From Chloroflexota bacterium (GTDB lineage Bacteria > Chloroflexota > Anaerolineae > Anaerolineales > Villigracilaceae): a DNA stretch of 8,747 nt. Shown here piece by piece: positions 1-5,761 of this stretch. The position numbers and the translations under genes are program-made. Under the pieces are notes generated by a model. The model had not been told where the DNA came from. It worked only from the letters and a program-made list of their open reading frames with translations, and searched no databases. Each line of letters starts with the position of its first letter. Positions within the stretch are counted from its first letter, which is position 1. Location: positions 1 through 8,747 of the forward strand of contig JAPLGV010000010.1 in the NCBI GenBank assembly GCA_026389975.1. Direction: 5' to 3'.

Positions 1-197
1 GGGGAGGGGGCGAACGCCCGCCCCGCCTCTGTGCAACAGGCTTCTACAGCCGTCTGGAGCATTTCAACGTCCATGTCCCACAGCAGGTCCAAAAGCACAT
101 CCACGGCATTGATCTCGCCTTCCAGGATGGGGTGATAGTTTGGGAAACACATCCCCATGTACGCCATTATTTTTTTGATGTCATTTCGATTCGCCAT
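1..197 (-). CDS. Phage replicative helicase loader/inhibitor-like protein (3' end outside window)
   Basis: The open frame starts with ATG at 197-195 and stays open to the window edge (65 codons plus 2 bases). The visible protein begins MANRNDIKKIMAYMGMCFPN and continues with an acidic helical stretch (EINAVDVLLDLLWDMD) and ends near AFAPSP. A short N-terminal helix, a 'YP/FPN' turn, a WxxxLxDxD-type helix and an 'FAPSPGEI'-like segment is the pattern of the small phage helicase loader/inhibitor family (G39P-like), which delivers or restrains the replicative helicase at phage origins. The assignment rests on pattern memory only. The ATG follows the TAA stop of the upstream initiator with no gap, and AAGGTGG (203-209, minus strand) lies 5 bases ahead as ribosome binding site, so the two are very probably co-translated. 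An initiator followed by a loader is a standard phage replication module. Six methionines in the first 50 residues leave the exact start slightly open, but the spacing favours this one. Confidence 0.6.
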   Translation of the reverse strand, partial: MANRNDIKKIMAYMGMCFPNYHPILEGEINAVDVLLDLLWDMDVEMLQTAVEACCTEAGRAFAPS

Positions 198-905
198 TTA
201 CGCCACCTTGAGTTGTTCCAGGAAATTGGTTTTCGCGCCGGGATTGTCGACCCATTTCCTGGCAGCGGTTTCCAGGCTGTCCAGCAGCCCGCCCCGGTTG
301 GTCAGGTGTATTTCCTTGCGTTCCGCCCAGGCAGCGATCTCCTGCGCCCGCACCATACCGATCGCCTCGACCAGCGTTTCCCAGCGTTGCACCTCCCGCT
401 TGCCGTTGAATGTGCGAAAATGGGCCACAAACTCCGCCTCCGCCGGCGATGGCGGTGGTTTTGTTTCTCCCCCCACACCCCTCTCTTCAAGAAAAGAATC
501 AGAAACAGAAACATATATAGAGGATGAAACATCATTTTCGTTACATATTTTGTAACGTTTCGTTTCATCATCGTTACAATCTCGTTTCCGATATTGCCTG
601 ACTCTCTCGGTAGAGGAGACGGCCTCCTGGCGCTTCTTGAAATTGGTTACCGTCCAACCTTGCGGCGTTTCATGCACTACCCCGACTTCAGACAAAGCCT
701 GCAGGGATTCGGTCAGTTTCTCAGCAGAAACTCGTAATCTCCACGCCAAGTCCGTTACGGGCTGTAGCAGACCATCGTTCCCGTTCTCGCCCGCGAGCAA
801 GAACAGCTCTATGGCACGCCGCCAAAGCCAATCAGGTAATTGTCCCATTTTGGGATCGTCCAAGATCTCAAGATATAACTTGATCCAAAATCGTTTTGTT
901 GTCAT
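198..905 (-). CDS. Phage-type replication initiator / replisome organizer-like protein
   Basis: 235 residues. Residues 1-95 (FWIKLYLEILDDPKMGQLPD, then WLWRRAIELFLLAGE, then a segment of the form LAWRLRVSAEKLTESLQAL) match the N-terminal winged-helix seen in many phage replisome organizers and DnaD-like initiators; the stretch GWTVTNFKKRQ followed by ERVRQYRKR is also typical. Residues about 96-160 are a polar, low-complexity linker. Residues about 160-235 form a helical C-terminal part with several Trp that may contact the helicase or its loader. By family analogy the N-terminal part binds origin DNA and recruits the helicase; no catalytic motif is visible. The start at 905 is supported by AGAAAGAG 9 bases upstream, which sits in a hairpin loop (906-930). 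The next gene begins directly at the stop codon. The linker-coding DNA is AT-rich and full of short inverted and direct repeats, unlike the GC-richer ends. It could also be a generic phage DNA-binding protein; the exact family is not certain. Confidence 0.75.
   Translation of the reverse strand: MTTKRFWIKLYLEILDDPKMGQLPDWLWRRAIELFLLAGENGNDGLLQPVTDLAWRLRVSAEKLTESLQALSEVGVVHETPQGWTVTNFKKRQEAVSSTERVRQYRKRDCNDDETKRYKICNENDVSSSIYVSVSDSFLEERGVGGETKPPPSPAEAEFVAHFRTFNGKREVQRWETLVEAIGMVRAQEIAAWAERKEIHLTNRGGLLDSLETAARKWVDNPGAKTNFLEQLKVA
491..580. other. AT-rich repeat cluster, candidate replication origin inside the initiator gene
   Basis: By hand count 64 of 90 bases are A or T. The heptamer CGTTACA occurs at 539-545 and 572-578 and inverted (TGTAACG) at 551-557. 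The 539/551 pair is nested within a second inverted repeat, GATGAAAC 523-530 with GTTTCATC 562-569, on nearly the same centre. CATCAT followed by CGTTACA recurs at 530-545 and 566-578. All lie in the linker part of the initiator gene, where lambda-type phages carry their origin iterons (lambda O). The repeats are seen; origin function is inferred. Confidence 0.4.
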
Positions 906-930
906 CAGGGAATGCTCTTTCTATTCCCTG
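906..930 (-). promoter_or_regulatory. Hairpin presenting the initiator's ribosome binding site in its loop
   Basis: CAGGGAAT (906-913) and ATTCCCTG (923-930) are perfect 8-base inverted repeats around a 9-base loop. In the minus-strand transcript the loop reads AGAAAGAGC, the Shine-Dalgarno-like sequence, and the stem's 3' arm directly abuts the ATG at 905. This could be a translational control hairpin or a protein-binding operator. Confidence 0.5.
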
Positions 931-947
931 TCCCATAATCGAATAAG

Positions 948-982
948 TCGGTGGCAAAGGTCTCGAGAACCTTTACCACCGA
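948..982 (-). promoter_or_regulatory. Long hairpin in the leader of the phage-type operon
   Basis: Arms 948-961 (TCGGTGGCAAAGGT) and 969-982 (ACCTTTACCACCGA) pair over 14 positions around a 7-base loop. The one mismatch is C-A in a plus-strand RNA but a G-U wobble in a minus-strand RNA, so the structure is better preserved in the transcript that leads into the initiator gene. No U-run follows on either strand, so it is not a standard terminator. Possible roles are an operator, an antiterminator or RNA-stability element, or a recombination site. Confidence 0.45.
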
Positions 983-1018
983 CCACTAGTGCTATTGCGA
1001 GCCTGCCTTCCTGCGAGA

Positions 1019-1070
1019 TGTTCTAATTGACAGCAATTTGACAGCAGTTAGAATTAGAACACATGTTCTA
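1019..1070. promoter_or_regulatory. SOS (LexA)-type box with overlapping promoter and tandem repeats
   Basis: TAGAACACATGTTCTA (1055-1070) has perfect 6-base arms and fits the GAAC-N4-GTTC box of Bacillus/actinobacterial-type LexA. A third half-site, TGTTCTAATT (1019-1028), forms a 10-base inverted repeat with AATTAGAACA (1052-1061). Between them TTGACAGCA occurs twice (1027-1035, 1038-1046), 11 bases apart. On the plus strand TTGACA (1027-1032), 16 bases and TAGAAT (1049-1054) form a good promoter next to the box. On the minus strand, toward the initiator gene, TTGTCC (1079-1074) has only a weak -10 partner. LexA binding here would repress either direction. Which promoter is used is not clear from sequence. 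Confidence 0.55.
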
Positions 1071-1090
1071 TCTGGACAATTATTGAACGC

Positions 1091-1110
1091 AAAACCCCCA
1101 TATCTGGGGG
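1091..1110 (-). terminator. Rho-independent terminator downstream of truncated hyuB
   Basis: In the minus-strand RNA CCCCCA, loop GATA, TGGGGG is followed by TTTT (1094-1091). It lies 13 bases past the stop of the broken hyuB frame and just beyond the tRNA-like 3' end, so it may originally have been the terminator of that tRNA gene. The U-run exists only on the minus strand. Confidence 0.7.
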
Positions 1111-1122
1111 CTATGGAGTGGC

Positions 1123-2655
1123 TTACCGCCACATATTTGGGTGCCTGATGGGGGTCGAACCCACAACAGCCTGACAGTCGGTCAGCACCTGGAGGGCGCG
1201 GACAATGCCATCTCCGCCGCGGAATTTCCCGTCCCCGCCCGATCCTTTGCGGATCTCATAACGGAGAACGCGCAGCGGATAAGCATATTCCAGCGCTTCG
1301 ACCGGAGTATTGAGCGTGTTGGTCATGTGCGAATGGACCGCGGATGGCCCATCGGAATTGGGCCGTGCTCCCATCCCACCACCGATAGTTTCGTAGTAGG
1401 TGAATTGCTCCCCTCTCTCTTTGGGAGAGGAGCCGGGGGAGAGGGCGGAACCACCAATGGTCACATTGTTCATCGTCCCCTGGCTGGCCGCCGGGACCTT
1501 TCCCGGGCAGGCCTGGGCCAGAGCGCCGAGCAATACGTCCACAATGCGCTGGGAGGTTTCCACGTTACCGCCCGCGACCGGCGCGGGGGACAGGGCGTTG
1601 ACAACTGTCCCCGGCGGAGCGATGACTTCTATGGGAGCCAGACATCCAGAGTTGTTGGGCACATCCAGTCCGAGCAGGCAGCGGAAAACATAATACACTG
1701 CTGAAAGGGTGATGGCGTAGACGGCGTTGACGCTGCCCGCCTGCTGCGAGGCGGAACCGGTGAAATCCACTTTTGCCGAATCGCCGCGGATGGTCACGGC
1801 AACCGTGATCGGCACGAGCCGGTCATTCACACCATCATCATCAAGCTGGTCGGTGAAGTGGTAGACACCATCTGGCAAAGATTCGATCAGGCGGCGGGTC
1901 ATGCGCTCGGTGTAGGCGAGTAGCTGTTCTTCGGCGTCGGTCACTTCGTCCTCACCGTAGCGCGTGACCATTTCCACCAACCGCTCCGCGCCGCGCTGGT
2001 TGGCGGCGATCTGAGCCGACAAGTCGCCCCGACGCTCCTGCGGCGTGCGGACATTGGCTAAAATCAGTTCGAGAATATCCTGGTCCATCTGGCCGGCTTT
2101 GACCAGTTTCACCGGCGGGATGATCAAGCCCTCCTGAAAAATCTCGCGCCCCACTGGCATGGAGCCGGGTGTCATCCCGCCCACATCCGCATGATGAGCG
2201 CGGCTGGCAACGAAACCAATGAGCGAGAGGGGTTGCACCACAGAGTCCGCTGAGGCTTTTATTTTTTGCTTTTTGATTTTCTCTGTGCTCTTATCATCCC
2301 CGAAGGGGACCATGTTCTCTGTGTTGAGATAGACCGGCGAAACCATCGTGATATCCGGCAGATGTGTCCCACCGCGGAAGGGATCGTTCAGGACAACCAC
2401 GTCACCGGGGTGTAAATCTCCGGCGAAATGTTCAAATGCCGCCTTGACCGACAGCGGCATCGAGCCCAGGTGCACCGGGATGTGCGCAGCCTGCGCAATC
2501 ATACGCCCTTGCCTATCGAAGATAGCGCAGGAAAAATCCCGCCGTTCTTTGATGTTGGGCGAGTAGCTGGCTTTGCGCAGCACTGTGCCCATCTCCTCGG
2601 CGATGGCCGCAAACAGATGCTTGAAAATCTCCAGCCGGATCGGGTCGTATTTCAT
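1123..2655 (-). CDS. hyuB: Hydantoinase B / 5-oxoprolinase-type subunit (HyuB), C-terminally truncated
   Basis: 510 codons. Partner of HyuA in the ATP-dependent N-methylhydantoinase/5-oxoprolinase family, which opens cyclic amides such as hydantoins or 5-oxoproline; cytoplasmic. Visible family marks are ERRDFSCAIFD (37-47), HIPVHLGSMP (58-67), NDPFRGGTHLPD (90-101), RAHHADVGGMTPGSMP (152-167), later ETSQRIVDVLLGAL, and a Gly-rich GSGGDGKFRGGDGIVR near the end. The family pattern runs to VLTDCQA, then stops matching: the last residues (about VVGSTPIRHPNMWR) are read from a tRNA-like 3' end. I estimate 55-60 normal C-terminal residues are lost. Two in-frame insertions are present: a Lys-rich one at about 110-145 and one from a palindromic repeat at about 402-417. 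ATG 2655-2653 overlaps the hyuA stop (ATGA), implying translational coupling. The product is probably impaired and may be a pseudogene. Confidence 0.85.
   Translation of the reverse strand: MKYDPIRLEIFKHLFAAIAEEMGTVLRKASYSPNIKERRDFSCAIFDRQGRMIAQAAHIPVHLGSMPLSVKAAFEHFAGDLHPGDVVVLNDPFRGGTHLPDITMVSPVYLNTENMVPFGDDKSTEKIKKQKIKASADSVVQPLSLIGFVASRAHHADVGGMTPGSMPVGREIFQEGLIIPPVKLVKAGQMDQDILELILANVRTPQERRGDLSAQIAANQRGAERLVEMVTRYGEDEVTDAEEQLLAYTERMTRRLIESLPDGVYHFTDQLDDDGVNDRLVPITVAVTIRGDSAKVDFTGSASQQAGSVNAVYAITLSAVYYVFRCLLGLDVPNNSGCLAPIEVIAPPGTVVNALSPAPVAGGNVETSQRIVDVLLGALAQACPGKVPAASQGTMNNVTIGGSALSPGSSPKERGEQFTYYETIGGGMGARPNSDGPSAVHSHMTNTLNTPVEALEYAYPLRVLRYEIRKGSGGDGKFRGGDGIVRALQVLTDCQAVVGSTPIRHPNMWR
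1140..1167 (-). other. 3' end of a tRNA gene (T-arm and acceptor strand), probable att-site sequence
   Basis: On the minus strand GTGGG (1164-1160), TTCGACC (1159-1153) and CCCAT (1152-1148) form a canonical T-arm with the invariant TTCRA loop. CAGGCAC (1147-1141) is in the place of the 3' acceptor strand and C1140 in the discriminator place; CCA is not encoded. A C discriminator and a GTGGG/CCCAT T-stem resemble bacterial tRNA-His, but the anticodon half is missing, so identity is open. The upstream sequence is hyuB coding DNA, so this is a fragment and not a working tRNA. Such 3' pieces are the usual mark of an integrative element's attachment site. Confidence 0.55.
1408..1445. repeat. REP-like palindromic repeat inserted in frame in hyuB
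   Basis: The stretch has CCTCTC (1412-1417) with GAGAGG (1425-1430), and CCCTCTC (1411-1417) with GAGAGGG (1439-1445), separated by a GGAGCCGGGGG motif. It closely resembles a dispersed intergenic palindrome of the 'CCCCGGCTCCTCTCCC' type common in environmental bacterial genomes. Here it is translated as ALSPGSSPKERGEQ, breaking a region where HyuB relatives go directly from the TIGGS-like strand to the YYETIGGG motif. Its copy number in this genome is unknown. Confidence 0.5.
2239..2287. repeat. T-rich low-complexity insertion bounded by CACAGAG/CTCTGTG in hyuB
   Basis: CACAGAG (2239-2245) and CTCTGTG (2281-2287) are perfect inverted repeats around a T-rich core that encodes the Lys-rich peptide STEKIKKQKIKASAD. 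A further CCCCGAAGGGG palindrome lies just beyond, at about 2298-2308. In HyuB relatives the TMVSPV strand leads almost directly to GFVASRAHHADVGG, so roughly 30 residues here are extra. Mobile origin is inferred. Confidence 0.4.
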
Positions 2656-4568
2656 TGTCCCACCTCGATGAGCAGATTATCGAATTCGTCTACTTCGGCC
2701 CGGTCAGTTGGACCAATCAGGATGGTTGTATCGGAACGGACGACCACTGCCGGGCCCTGGATCCGGTTGCCCGGTTCGAGCGACTCGGCCCGGTAAAAGG
2801 GTGTCTCGATGGGGTTTACCGTGAAGAAGACGCGCCGGGATTCGAGATAGGCCGAGACTGGGTCTGGACCCTGAACCGGTCGCGGCGAGAGGGGCGGGGG
2901 TGTGGTCTGACCAACCGCGCGCACCCGCAAGTTAACCACCTCGACCGGCGCGTTATTATTCGCGTAACCATATTGATGCTCGTGCAGGCGATGAAAATCG
3001 GCATAGACGGTTTCGCTGAACGGGACAATCAGTTCGTACGACTGGCCTCGATAACGCATGTCGAGGAAGCGCTCGATGCGGATGCGTTCCGCCGGTATGC
3101 TCTCGACTAGTATTTCGCGGTAACCGCGTTCAGCAAGGGCTTCCAATTGGGCAGACAGATTGGGAACTGGGGTGCTGCCGGGAAGCATGACGGTGCGGGT
3201 GTAATCTTTGATCACGTCCGCCGCCAACATGCCGAAAGCAGAAAAGGTGGATGCCAGCGGCGGGACAATCACGCGTGGGATGCCGAGTCCACGCGCCAGG
3301 CCGGCAGCGTGCAGTCCGCCTGCACCGCCAAAGGAAAGCAAAGTGAAGCGGCGCGGGTCGTGGCCACGCTCCACCGAGATGACACGCAGGGCGCGCTCCA
3401 TATGGGTGTTGGCGACCGCGACCACGCCCAGGGCGGCTTGTTCGGCGGTCAGTTTCAACATCTCGCCAAGTTTTGCCAGCGCAGCATGGGCGCGGGATGC
3501 GTCCAGCGGCATCTGCCCGCCCAGGAAATGTTCAGCGGATAAGCGACCGAGAACGAGGTTTGCGTCGGTGACGGTTGGCAAGTCGCCGCGCCCGTAGCAG
3601 GCCGGACCGGGGTCCGCACCAGCGGATTCGGGTCCCACCCGCAGCGCCCCGCCAGCATCCACTTGGGCAACGGAACCGCCGCCCGCACCGATGGTATGGA
3701 TATCCAACAGCGGGATGTGGATCGGGCATCCGCTGACAACTGCCTCGGCGGGGGCGATGAGTTTGCCAACGTATTCGCAGCCCACCACGCCGCCAGCCGG
3801 TCCCGAAAGGATGCAGCGCACGCCGAACTTGCGCGCCTCGGCCGGGCTGATGTTGCCACCATTTGACTGCATGACACGCAGGCGAGTCTGTGGGTGGAGT
3901 GCCTGTTCGAGGTGCGAAAGATACCCATCCAACACGGGGGAAACATAGGCGTTGACGGCTGTGGTGCTGGTGCGCTCATATTCCCGGTATTCGGGGAGAA
4001 TTTCGGAGGATAGGGAAACCAGGAAACCGGCGCGGCGTAGTTCTGCCGCAATGACCTGCTCGTGCTCCGGACGTATAAAAGAGAACAACAGGCAGACAGC
4101 CACTGCCGAGACATTGTGAGCCTTGAGTGCGGGGATGAGTACTGACACCTGGTCTGGATTAATTGCCTGCAGAATTTCTCCGGTGTGGGTGACGCGCTCG
4201 TCAATTTCGAAACGAAGTTTGGATGGGATGAGCGGCGGAGTCGGGTCGGCGAATAAATCGTAGAGAGCGGGACGATTCTGGCGTCCGATCTGGAGCACAT
4301 CCCGGAAGCCGCTTGTGGTGACCAGTGCCGTTCGCGCTCCTTTGCGCTCCAGTAGGGCGTTTGTGGCGACAGTTGAGCCGTGGATGACGGTGGCACGTTG
4401 TGTGCCCTGTTCCGCAAAGATTTTCTTCAAGCCTTGCAAGACCGCCACGGCAGGGTCGCTGGGCGTGGAGAGCAGTTTAAAGGTCTGAATTTGCTGTATA
4501 GCAGGATCGTAGACGACGAAATCGGTAAACGTCCCACCGATGTCAATGCCGATGCGGAGAAATGTCAT
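2652..4568 (-). CDS. hyuA: Hydantoinase A / 5-oxoprolinase-type ATPase subunit (HyuA), lacking an internal motif
   Basis: 638 residues from ATG 4568; a TTG at 4574 would add two. ATPase subunit of the N-methylhydantoinase A / 5-oxoprolinase / acetone carboxylase-beta family, with an actin-like fold that phosphorylates the cyclic amide. DIGGTFTD (9-16) is the first phosphate motif; HGSTVATNALLERKGA follows. EYREYERTSTTAVNAYVSP, LRVMQSNGG and LSGPAGGVVG (GPAGG at 256-260) are conserved, as are LDIHTIGAGGGS (288-299), GADPGPACYGRG and LSFGGAGGLHA. Between GCEYVGK and the segment leading to IHIP, relatives carry a second phosphate motif (DMGGTSTD). Here only about 13 residues remain and the motif is absent, an in-frame loss of about 25 residues. 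Activity is therefore doubtful. The C-terminus (GPAVVVRSDTTILIGP to the end) looks complete. It overlaps hyuB by 4 bases and is divergent from the DUF2804 gene. The ATG lies 6 bases after a TATAAT, suggesting leaderless translation. Substrate cannot be told from sequence. Confidence 0.9.
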   Translation of the reverse strand: MTFLRIGIDIGGTFTDFVVYDPAIQQIQTFKLLSTPSDPAVAVLQGLKKIFAEQGTQRATVIHGSTVATNALLERKGARTALVTTSGFRDVLQIGRQNRPALYDLFADPTPPLIPSKLRFEIDERVTHTGEILQAINPDQVSVLIPALKAHNVSAVAVCLLFSFIRPEHEQVIAAELRRAGFLVSLSSEILPEYREYERTSTTAVNAYVSPVLDGYLSHLEQALHPQTRLRVMQSNGGNISPAEARKFGVRCILSGPAGGVVGCEYVGKLIAPAEAVVSGCPIHIPLLDIHTIGAGGGSVAQVDAGGALRVGPESAGADPGPACYGRGDLPTVTDANLVLGRLSAEHFLGGQMPLDASRAHAALAKLGEMLKLTAEQAALGVVAVANTHMERALRVISVERGHDPRRFTLLSFGGAGGLHAAGLARGLGIPRVIVPPLASTFSAFGMLAADVIKDYTRTVMLPGSTPVPNLSAQLEALAERGYREILVESIPAERIRIERFLDMRYRGQSYELIVPFSETVYADFHRLHEHQYGYANNNAPVEVVNLRVRAVGQTTPPPLSPRPVQGPDPVSAYLESRRVFFTVNPIETPFYRAESLEPGNRIQGPAVVVRSDTTILIGPTDRAEVDEFDNLLIEVGQ

Positions 4569-4574
4569 GAGCAA

Positions 4575-4618
4575 ATTATAACGTCAATTGTTTGACATCC
4601 CTGCCCATTCGCTATAAA
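4575..4618. promoter_or_regulatory. Divergent promoter region between hyuA and the DUF2804 gene
   Basis: On the minus strand TATAAT (4580-4575) ends 6 bases before the hyuA ATG at 4568, so transcription would begin at or next to the start codon; its -35 is weak. On the plus strand TTGACA (4592-4597) is followed by TATAAA (4613-4618) at 15 bases, or by a weaker TAAACT at 17. Between the two -10 boxes, GTCAA (4583-4587) and TTGAC (4592-4596) form a small inverted repeat that could be a shared operator. Confidence 0.5.
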
Positions 4619-4638
4619 CTGGGGAGGTCGGAGGCCGA

Positions 4639-5673
4639 ATGCAAACTGAACTGACCCAACCCGGAAAACTTCTCCAACCCGATGGCCGACTCGCCCAGGT
4701 GGGCTGGGCGCGCCAGCCCGTGCTGGACTGCAATCTTGAGTCTGCCCGCTTTTACGCCCTGCGACCCTTCCAGCGTTTCCGTATCAAGCGCTGGGACTAT
4801 TACGCCGTCTTCACCCCGCAGCGTTTCTTCTCCGCCACCATCGCGGACCTCGGATATGCCGGCAACATCTTCGTCTACAGCATGGATTTCGAGACCGGCG
4901 AACTCCATGAGGAGGGACTGGTCATCCCGCTGGGAAAAGGCGTGGAACTGCCGCGTAACAGCACGGAAGGCGACAGCCACTTTGAGAACGAGAAAGCGAG
5001 CCTGACCTTCAGCCTGCGTCCTGACCAGCGGCATTTGTCTGTATGCTGGCCTGGGTTCCACGAAGGACGCGGCATCCAGGCCGACATCACATTGGCCTGT
5101 CCCGCAGGGAACGAGTCGATGAACATCATTATCCCGATTGGGAGGAAGCGTTTCTACTTAAACCGCAAGATCAACTGCCTACCCGCCAGCGGGATGGTCA
5201 AATACGGCGATACCACCGAAGTGTTGAATCCAAAGAACTGCTCAGGTTCCCTGGATTGGGGGCGCGGAGTCTGGGAGTACCAGTCGGGCTGGAACTGGGC
5301 CAGCGCATCCGGCTTTTTGCCCGACGGACGGACGGTCGGAATTAATCTAGGGGGCGGTTTCGGCGACCTGTCGAAAGCGGGCGAGAATGCGCTGATACTG
5401 GAAAACCGCATCCATAAACTGGAACAGGTCAATTTTGATTACGTTTCCGGCGACTACATGAGACCCTGGAAGTTTACCGGTACCGATGGCCGCCTGGACC
5501 TGGTCTTCACACCGTTCAAAGACCGCACCGCCCAGACCAATCTTGGGATTATCTTTAGCGAAGTCCACCAGATGTTCGGGCGTTATAACGGTACGGCCGT
5601 GACGGATGACGGAAAAGTCGTTCAAATCAAAGACTTGATCGGATTCGCAGAAGAACACCACGCACGTTGGTAA
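4639..5673 (+). CDS. DUF2804 family protein
   Basis: 344 residues, full length for the family. The protein matches DUF2804: an N-terminal LTQPGKLLQPDGRLAQVGWA segment, RIKRWDYYAVFTPQRFFSAT and IADLGYAGNIFVYSMDFETG (about residues 50-95), a central NPKNCSGSLDWGRGVWEYQS stretch, WASASGFLPDGRTVGINLGGG, and the typical end IGFAEEHHARW. No signal peptide or membrane segment is visible, so it is probably cytoplasmic. The many aromatic residues on alternating strands suggest a beta-barrel fold that could hold a hydrophobic ligand, but the biochemical function is unknown and I do not assign one. The start is supported by GGAGG (4630-4634) and GGGGAGG (4621-4627). It is divergent from hyuA, with about 70 bases between starts, so shared control is possible, but no functional link to HyuAB is known to me. 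No clear terminator follows; the structured repeat at 5689 may serve. Confidence 0.85.
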   Translation: MQTELTQPGKLLQPDGRLAQVGWARQPVLDCNLESARFYALRPFQRFRIKRWDYYAVFTPQRFFSATIADLGYAGNIFVYSMDFETGELHEEGLVIPLGKGVELPRNSTEGDSHFENEKASLTFSLRPDQRHLSVCWPGFHEGRGIQADITLACPAGNESMNIIIPIGRKRFYLNRKINCLPASGMVKYGDTTEVLNPKNCSGSLDWGRGVWEYQSGWNWASASGFLPDGRTVGINLGGGFGDLSKAGENALILENRIHKLEQVNFDYVSGDYMRPWKFTGTDGRLDLVFTPFKDRTAQTNLGIIFSEVHQMFGRYNGTAVTDDGKVVQIKDLIGFAEEHHARW

Positions 5674-5688
5674 AATTGTAGACAGGTC

Positions 5689-5758
5689 TCCTCGCGCAGT
5701 ACCCTGCGGGCATGCCCTATCTGTCATGCTTGCCAGGACGGCGTGTCCCCTGCGAGGA
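5689..5758. repeat. Structured GC-rich palindromic element downstream of DUF2804 gene
   Basis: TCCTCGC (5689-5695) and GCGAGGA (5752-5758) bound a 70-base element that contains internal pairing such as GCAG/CTGC. It looks like a dispersed palindromic repeat or a remnant. It might act as a 3' end for the DUF2804 transcript, but no U-run is present. Confidence 0.35.
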
Positions 5759-5761
5759 TTA

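Noticed and set aside
637..1026. Plus-strand frame of 129 codons across the initiator start and control region
   Set aside because: It is antisense to the initiator's winged-helix coding part and runs through both hairpins. There is no protein pattern.
1063..1086. Tiny leaderless peptide from the plus-strand promoter at 1027-1054
   Set aside because: Only seven codons (MFYLDNY) before TGA and no ribosome binding site. It cannot be supported as a gene.
1137..1189. A complete, compact tRNA-like gene on the minus strand (GGTGC/GCACC ends, CTGAC/GTCAG arm, T-arm)
   Set aside because: It would be only about 53 bases without a normal anticodon arm, and its 5' half codes for the conserved HyuB segment VLTDC. 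The extra pairing is likely chance.
1141..1704. Plus-strand frame of 187 codons opposite hyuB
   Set aside because: It is antisense to recognisable HyuB coding sequence, with biased Arg/Gly content and no ribosome binding site.
3455..4417. Long open frame on the minus strand (320 codons)
   Set aside because: It lies wholly in another frame of hyuA, has Arg/Ser/Pro-rich composition and no family pattern. It is a shadow of a GC-rich gene.
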